11,795 nt of DNA from Podaxis mareebaensis (Eukaryota; Basidiomycota; Agaricomycetes; Agaricales; Agaricaceae): the NCBI GenBank assembly GCA_018524725.1, contig JAEUWP010000607.1, positions 1-11,795 of the forward strand, read 5' to 3'. Below are positions 8,396-11,795 of the stretch, one piece after another (position 1 is the stretch's first letter; each line of letters starts with the position of its first letter). Position numbers and translations under genes: made by a program. Below the pieces are notes generated by a model. That model was given only the letters and a program-made list of their open reading frames with translations. It was not told the origin of the DNA and did not search any database.

Positions 8396-10077
8396 TCATC
8401 TGAGGCAAAATCCTGGATCTCCTTTGCTTGAGCACTGGTGGAGTTTGAGAATTCAGTGAAGATTTTGGCAACTTCTTCATTGTCTGTTTCCTGAATTATC
8501 TTGTTGATCTGGGCAAACATGACTTTTTGCTTCTGCTGTTTTTCCTTGTCACAGGGCAGTTTAGGGGGTATGGGTGGCTTATGCTTGGAAACCTTTACTT
8601 GGGCATTTTGTGGTAAGTTTTGTGTTGATTGCAGTGGGTTTGGTTTCTTTGGACATTCTCAAGCAAAATGTCCTGTTTGTCCACAATTGAAACATTTGCC
8701 CTGCTTGAGGTCATTGCACATCTTTGGTGTAAGGATGTTCTGAGGAAACGTCTCCAGGAGGTCTTGACTTTCTTCCACCTCATTGACTTCCACATTGGGT
8801 TCTTCTTCCAAAGAATAGTCTTCTTCAAGTGCAATTTCAGAGAGTGCCAACACCAAGTTATCCACATCCATGGCATATGGATCTTTATACACCTGGCTCC
8901 TTGACCAATTCATATTGTAGGATGCCTTCTTCTTTGGTTGGGGTATAGCTCTATTGGTTTGTTCTTGGGCATGGCTAGCTTGATAGTTGTTCTCCATGTG
9001 GTGTTGTTCTTCTGCTGCTCTCACTGCTTTGAACCAGATGTCAATGTCCAGTCTGGGCCTGAGGGAAATGGTTTTGAGACCAATCTCGAAGTCCAGTCCT
9101 TCTCTGAATTGATAGATGAGTTCTTGGGGATTGACCATCCCTGCTTGGGTTGCAAGGACTTTGAACTCAGAGATGTACTGGTCCACTGGTCTTCATTTCT
9201 GCTTGAGAGCATGGAGTCATTGGAGAGCATCTTCAGTGTAGTTATAAGGGAGGAAGACTCTATCGAGTTCGTCTTGGAATGCGTTGAATGTTCTGAGATG
9301 TAGTACTCCATTGAAGTTGTGCTGGTGGTGGTATTCTGTTTTCCATGGTTCTGCTGCTCCTCCAATGTAGTAGAGCATGAATATGATGGCATCATGGTCA
9401 GTAGGGAATTTATGCTGGTTGGCAATAATGTACAGGGCACACTGCTGTTTCCATGCCAAGTACTTCCATGGGTCTCCATCATACAAGGGTGGTGCCTTGT
9501 ATTTTGGTGTGGAAGGGGTGGTAGGCATTTGTACCTGTTGGGGAAATCTGAAACCTGGTGGGGGTGCTCCTGGTTGTGGTGCTCCTGGTGGCAGAGGCAG
9601 TGCTCCTGGTGGTCCTGATGGTGGGTTTGGACCTGGTTGTCCTGGTCCTGAAGGTGGTCATCCAGGCAAAGGTTGTCCAGGAGGTGGGTTAGGACTTCCT
9701 GCTTGCAGCAGGTTTGCTGGCTGAGTTGCTCCAGCCTGAGGCAGGTTTCCCTGATTTCCTTGTACAATTCCAGTTGTTTGATGTCCAGGAATTGCTGGGT
9801 TGGTGAAGAGGGGTTGCTGGAAGAATCTTTGGTTTGGAGGCATGATATTACTTCCAAATGTGAAGGTGGCAGCTTGGTTGACAGGTGCCATGGAGTCTAT
9901 TCTAGGAATCAGTGGTCACAATTGCTGCAGTGGCTGTATTGATTGTTGGGGAGTGGGAGTAGGGTGTTGTGATGGTTGTTGCTGGTACAGGGGTGGAATT
10001 GAGGCTGCACTTGGAGGTTGAGTGAGTTGCTGAGGTGGTTGTACAACAGTGGGAGGGATAGCAACAGTGGATGACAT
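8392..10077 (-). pseudogene. gag: TE2 gag (Gln/Pro-rich N-terminus, capsid, CCHC knuckle), broken by TGA stops
   Basis: The start chosen is the ATG at 10075-10077 (MSSTVAIPPTVVQPPQQ), giving 561 codons to the TAG at 8392-8394. The first ~140 residues are Gln/Pro-rich and the next ~50 Pro/Gly-rich (9530-9720). The capsid, a retrotransposon gag domain, spans about 9490-9050: YDGDPWKYLAWKQQCALYI, GGAAEPWKTEY, FQDELDRVFLPYNYTEDALQ, then RPVDQYISEFKVLATQAGM and YQFREGLDFEI. The zinc knuckle CX2CX4HX4C lies at 8653-8694 (CFNCGQTGHFA-stop-EC), with TGA 8659 inside it in an Arg-compatible position. Other TGAs are at 9916, 9658, 9217 and 9193. Frames 9021-9857 and 9377-9724 over this gene are compositional shadows of the Pro/Gly repeats. 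An upstream extension in the same frame needs five or more TGAs. Confidence 0.87.
8407..8413 (-). promoter_or_regulatory. Candidate -1 slip site at TE2 gag/pro step (G_GAT_TTT)
   Basis: Near the end of gag the frame reads CAG GAT TTT GCC TCA GAT GAC TAG. G_GAT_TTT resembles G_GAU_UUA, a known retroviral -1 shift site, and protease lies in the -1 frame. A TGA (8396-8398) in that frame would have to be a decayed CGA (GACGAC>GATGAC). Weaker than TE1's sites because the stop is not adjacent. Confidence 0.25.
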
Positions 10078-10202
10078 TTGCTGTCTTCATTCTCTAGCTG
10101 CTTCTCTTCTTCCTCTAATATTGGCAGTAAGTCATGGTTCCCAAGGTGCAACTGCATTGAGGTTAAGAGATCTGACTCTCCTTGGCAGTCATGTTCTGGT
10201 CA

Positions 10203-10406
10203 GAGATATGATAGGTGAGATGGGGGATGCTGACTGTTGAGCTGTTTCATCACTGCTGTCTGAATCTTGAGCTCTGACTCATTCCAATAAGGTGGCTGCT
10301 TCTCCTGAAATGGTGAGGGGGGTGGGGGAGTGGAAGGACATTCAAGGTTCCTCTTGACAAGGGCTTGAATCAATTCTTGGATTTGATCTGGTGTGAGGTC
10401 GAGGTG
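10203..10406 (-). pseudogene. Possible short ORF upstream of TE2 gag, alternative frame
   Basis: Between TGA 10407 and TGA 10200 a 68-codon frame reads LTPDQIQELIQALVKRNLE, then Pro-rich, then QEKQPPYWNESELKIQTAV. It looks like protein (amphipathic helix, then proline linker). Past the TGA at 10200 the frame continues acidic (ILEEEEKQLENEDSK) to about 10090, right where the gag ATG opens in the other frame. It could be the true gag N-terminus joined by an indel near 10090, a separate small ORF, or a compositional accident. No ATG starts it. Confidence 0.3.
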
Positions 10407-10515
10407 TCAGAGTTCAATAGGGATTAAGGAGAAAATAGAAGTATTGTCCTGTGAAGAAGTCCAGGAAGATGATAAGGTAGAATAAATAGAAGAACAGGCA
10501 AATGACTGAGGGCTG

Positions 10516-10650
10516 TCAATTTCAGATGATCGAGAACTTCTGTCAATTTCTGTTAATCAAGAACAGTTTTTGATTTCTGCCAATTCAGAATGCTTTTTGA
10601 TTTCTGACAATTGAGAACACTTTTCAATTTCTGACAATCAAGAATGCTTC
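10516..10650. repeat. Five-copy tandem repeat of about 27 bp in TE2 leader
   Basis: Units begin near 10516, 10543, 10571, 10598 and 10624 (steps 27, 28, 27, 26). The shared core is TGATTTCTGACAAT(C/T)(G/A)AGAA(C/T). Copies vary mainly as TCGAG/TCAAG/TTGAG and AACAC/AATGC, i.e. the two decay products of CpG. On the minus strand each unit has TTCT...CAGAA, which could form a short hairpin. It sits between the primer-binding-like site and gag. Confidence 0.8.
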
Positions 10651-10694
10651 ACCTTGACAGATGTCAATGCGATTTACAGTTAGAGGGTCTTCTT

Positions 10695-10708
10695 CTGACA
10701 GACCACCA
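10695..10708 (-). promoter_or_regulatory. TE2 primer-binding-site-like sequence
   Basis: The minus strand reads ...ACTCAACA-TT-TGGTGGTCTGTCAG. TGG two bases beyond a segment ending in CA is the standard layout at a 5' LTR end. The tRNA or self-priming partner is not identified. Confidence 0.45.
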
Positions 10709-10760
10709 AATGTTGAGTGGGCATATTACAGTCAAGAAGGGGGGTTTGATGTCATTTAGG

Positions 10761-10858
10761 CACAGCACAAAGCAATGAGAACCAATGACATCCCAATGGC
10801 ACAGTGTGGAGCAATGAGAACCTCAGGGTGACTACATGCACAGCATGGAGCAATGAGA
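10761..10858. repeat. Three 20-bp repeats spaced exactly 39 bp
   Basis: Copies at 10761-10780, 10800-10819 and 10839-10858 share CACAG-nnnn-(A/G)AGCAATGAGA. The four variable bases are CACA, TGTG and CATG, all of which are decay products of one ancestral CGCG. The exact 39-base step suggests a tandem duplication or a phased set of binding sites in the LTR. Confidence 0.75.
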
Positions 10859-11216
10859 GCAGTAGTTGAGATGGGAATTACAATGTGGGATCAGCACACA
10901 AGGAAAGTCTAATCTTGATGTTACAAGGTTTCTTCTTTGGTTAAGTGATGCCTAAGTCAGAGCCTATCCTTGTAAGAGAGACAAGCAGAGGTCCTAGTCC
11001 TATACAGGTCAGTAGGAGCTGCTCTGTTTAACCTTGAGTGGCTGTTCATGTTGTCTCTAGGCAGTGAACTCATATAGATCACACACTCTGTAGGACAAGA
11101 CACTGACAAGAAGCCTGAGAGGGAAAAGCTATCCACAAGGGCAAAGAGTTGTAGACTTAACATGCTTTTGATGCTCAAGGACTTATTCAAGTTCCAAGAG
11201 TAGGTAACACACATTA

Positions 11217-11236
11217 AGATTAGACTTGTCTAATCT
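11217..11236. other. Hairpin with 9-bp perfect arms and 2-base loop
   Basis: AGATTAGAC-TT-GTCTAATCT. Its left half plus flanks (AAGATTAGACTT, 11216-11227) is also a perfect 12-bp inverted match to AAGTCTAATCTT at 10905-10916, about 300 bp away. Inverted copies at this distance could be LTR-internal or mark an insertion edge. Confidence 0.55.
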
Positions 11237-11277
11237 ACATGTCCAGGCATTGTACTTATACTAAGTCCAATGACTAC

Positions 11278-11795
11278 TTAAGGAAGTAGATCAATTGTAG
11301 CATAAGAGACAGAAAAGGGGTGAAGGCATATGAAAGGAATGCATAGGGCATAGGGTACAAAGCATATAGACTGTAGAAAGGGGAGTGTGTATGTCATAGG
11401 TAAAAGTCTGCATGAGTGAGCATAATTGATGTGGTACAAATACAACAGAAGAGATGAAACTGATACCTGGTCCAAATATAGAAAGTGTCTAGGAAAGGAA
11501 ATGGTAAGTTCAGGGTTCAATCACAGATTGTTGTCACAAGGGAAGTACATTCCATGGTAGTGACATGCTTTGTCTACCTCCTTGCACATTTCCCAGTCAA
11601 GTGTTTGTTGCAACTCAGTGGTTTCCTGCCAGAGGCTGATCATCATGCATTTCATCAGATCCCAATCCTCATAGGTTTGCTCCTCAGTGATCTCAGAGTC
11701 TGCAATATTTGTAACACATGGTCAGTTTGATGAAGAGAAGGAAGTCAAGGCTGAAGGCCAAGAGGAAGGTCATTTTCCTTTCTGGAACCATCTCT
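11278..11795 (-). pseudogene. Decayed coding relic of unknown function, runs off right edge
   Basis: One minus-strand frame (TAA at 11278-11280, otherwise only TGA stops) reads into protein-like sequence: ADSEITEEQTYEDWDLMK, then MMISLWQETTELQQTLDWEM, then CKEVDKACHYHGMYFP, at about 11540-11720. It is acidic and helix-like, unlike the low-complexity shadows elsewhere. The TGAs fit CGA>TGA as in TE1 and TE2. The part nearer 11278 is hydrophobic and less convincing. I do not recognise the family; it may belong to an older element or host gene into which TE2 inserted, or to TE2's own upstream region. Confidence 0.35.

Larger units (their letters stand above)
6588..10711 (-). mobile_element. TE2: degenerate Ty3/gypsy LTR retrotransposon, interrupted in RNase H
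   Basis: Minus-strand order is primer-binding-like site (10708-10695), leader with 27-bp tandem repeat (10650-10516), gag (10077-8392) and protease-RT-RNase H start (8395-6588). The RT block (MALPFFFVSKKDGKLRPCQD, YMDD) is typical of another Ty3/gypsy lineage common in Agaricomycetes, distinct from TE1. Gag and pol together hold eight premature TGA codons (9916, 9658, 9217, 9193, 8659, 8120, 7931, 7658; lower coordinate given) and no premature TAA or TAG before the junction. CpG is almost gone (11 in 4.1 kb by hand), so it is older than TE1, consistent with TE1 lying inside it. Confidence 0.88.
10711..11277 (-). repeat. Probable TE2 5' LTR (right boundary unknown)
   Basis: No gene is seen. 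By position, upstream of TE2's primer-binding-like site, this should be the 5' LTR, ending ...CTCAACA at 10711 on the minus strand. It includes a 3-copy repeat with 39-bp spacing (10761-10858) and two palindromic motifs. The TG start of the LTR could not be fixed, and the matching 3' LTR is outside the window. The 85-codon frame at 10957-11214 (minus) shows no family feature. There are no CpG dinucleotides at all. Confidence 0.4.

Noticed and set aside
8501..9724. Several plus-strand frames of 80-121 codons
   Set aside because: They are antisense to TE2 gag, low in family features, and open because the region is G/T-rich on the plus strand.
9021..9857. 278-codon minus-strand frame overlapping TE2 gag
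   Set aside because: Its Gln/His/Ser/Thr-rich text is the out-of-frame reading of the Pro/Gly-rich and capsid parts of gag, whose own frame carries clear family motifs.
1106..10077. In-frame TGA codons as a recoded (Trp, as in mitochondria) or selenocysteine codon
   Set aside because: The positions match Arg in relatives, not Trp or Cys. CpG is depleted throughout, and other lesions (TAG stops, truncations) show these are dead nuclear copies.
10516..10858. CRISPR-like array
   Set aside because: Repeat units are short, imperfect and contiguous or only three in number, and lie in a eukaryotic retrotransposon leader/LTR.
10957..11214. 85-codon minus-strand ORF
   Set aside because: No domain or protein-like texture. 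It is expected by chance in sequence that lacks CpG and lies in the presumed LTR.
1106..11795. Classical ascomycete RIP (CpA>TpA)
   Set aside because: That would give many TAA/TAG stops and loss of CA/TG. Here CA and TG are abundant and only CpG is lost.

Overview
The window looks like a repeat-rich stretch of a fungal nuclear genome, most likely a mushroom-forming basidiomycete (Agaricomycete). The main reason is that two degenerate Ty3/gypsy (Metaviridae-type) LTR retrotransposons on the minus strand closely resemble, from memory, families common in that group. I see no bacterial gene, tRNA, rRNA or CRISPR.

Layout, left to right. (1) 1-1010, minus strand: an undamaged reading frame of 336 codons, rich in Ser and Pro, that starts at an ATG at 1010 and runs off the left edge. 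(2) About 1106-5147 plus a leader/LTR region to about 6587, minus strand: element TE1. It holds gag (CCHC knuckle), protease (DSG) and the first part of reverse transcriptase (RT), each one step into the -1 frame from the last. It breaks off abruptly inside RT. (3) About 6588-10711, minus strand: element TE2, from a different Ty3/gypsy lineage. It holds gag (CCHC knuckle), protease (DSG), a whole RT core with YMDD, and the first residues of RNase H, where TE1 interrupts it. Its leader carries a 27-bp tandem repeat and a primer-binding-site-like stretch. (4) 10712-11795: probable TE2 LTR/5' flank, then a decayed coding relic that runs off the right edge.

Two themes tie the window together. First, CpG is almost absent. 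Hand counts give about 20 in the left 1.0 kb, 23 in about 3.9 kb of TE1, 11 in about 4.1 kb of TE2 and none in the last 1124 bases. Almost every premature stop in both elements is TGA, at sites where relatives or context suggest Arg (CGA>TGA). This is the footprint of methyl-CpG decay, not of classical CpA-type RIP. Second, the decay gradient matches a nested order of insertion: TE2 oldest, TE1 inserted into TE2's RNase H, and the left ORF or its carrier inserted into TE1's RT. The missing 3' parts of both elements would then lie left of the window.

The most unusual candidate biology is the gag/pro/pol layout. TE1 steps twice into the -1 frame, and each step falls on an X_XXY_YYZ heptamer directly before a TAG (GGGTTTC-TAG and AAATTTT-TAG). 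TE2's single step has a G_GAT_TTT heptamer nearby. This could be programmed frameshifting like that of retroviruses, or single-base deletions in runs in dead copies. Sequence alone does not decide.
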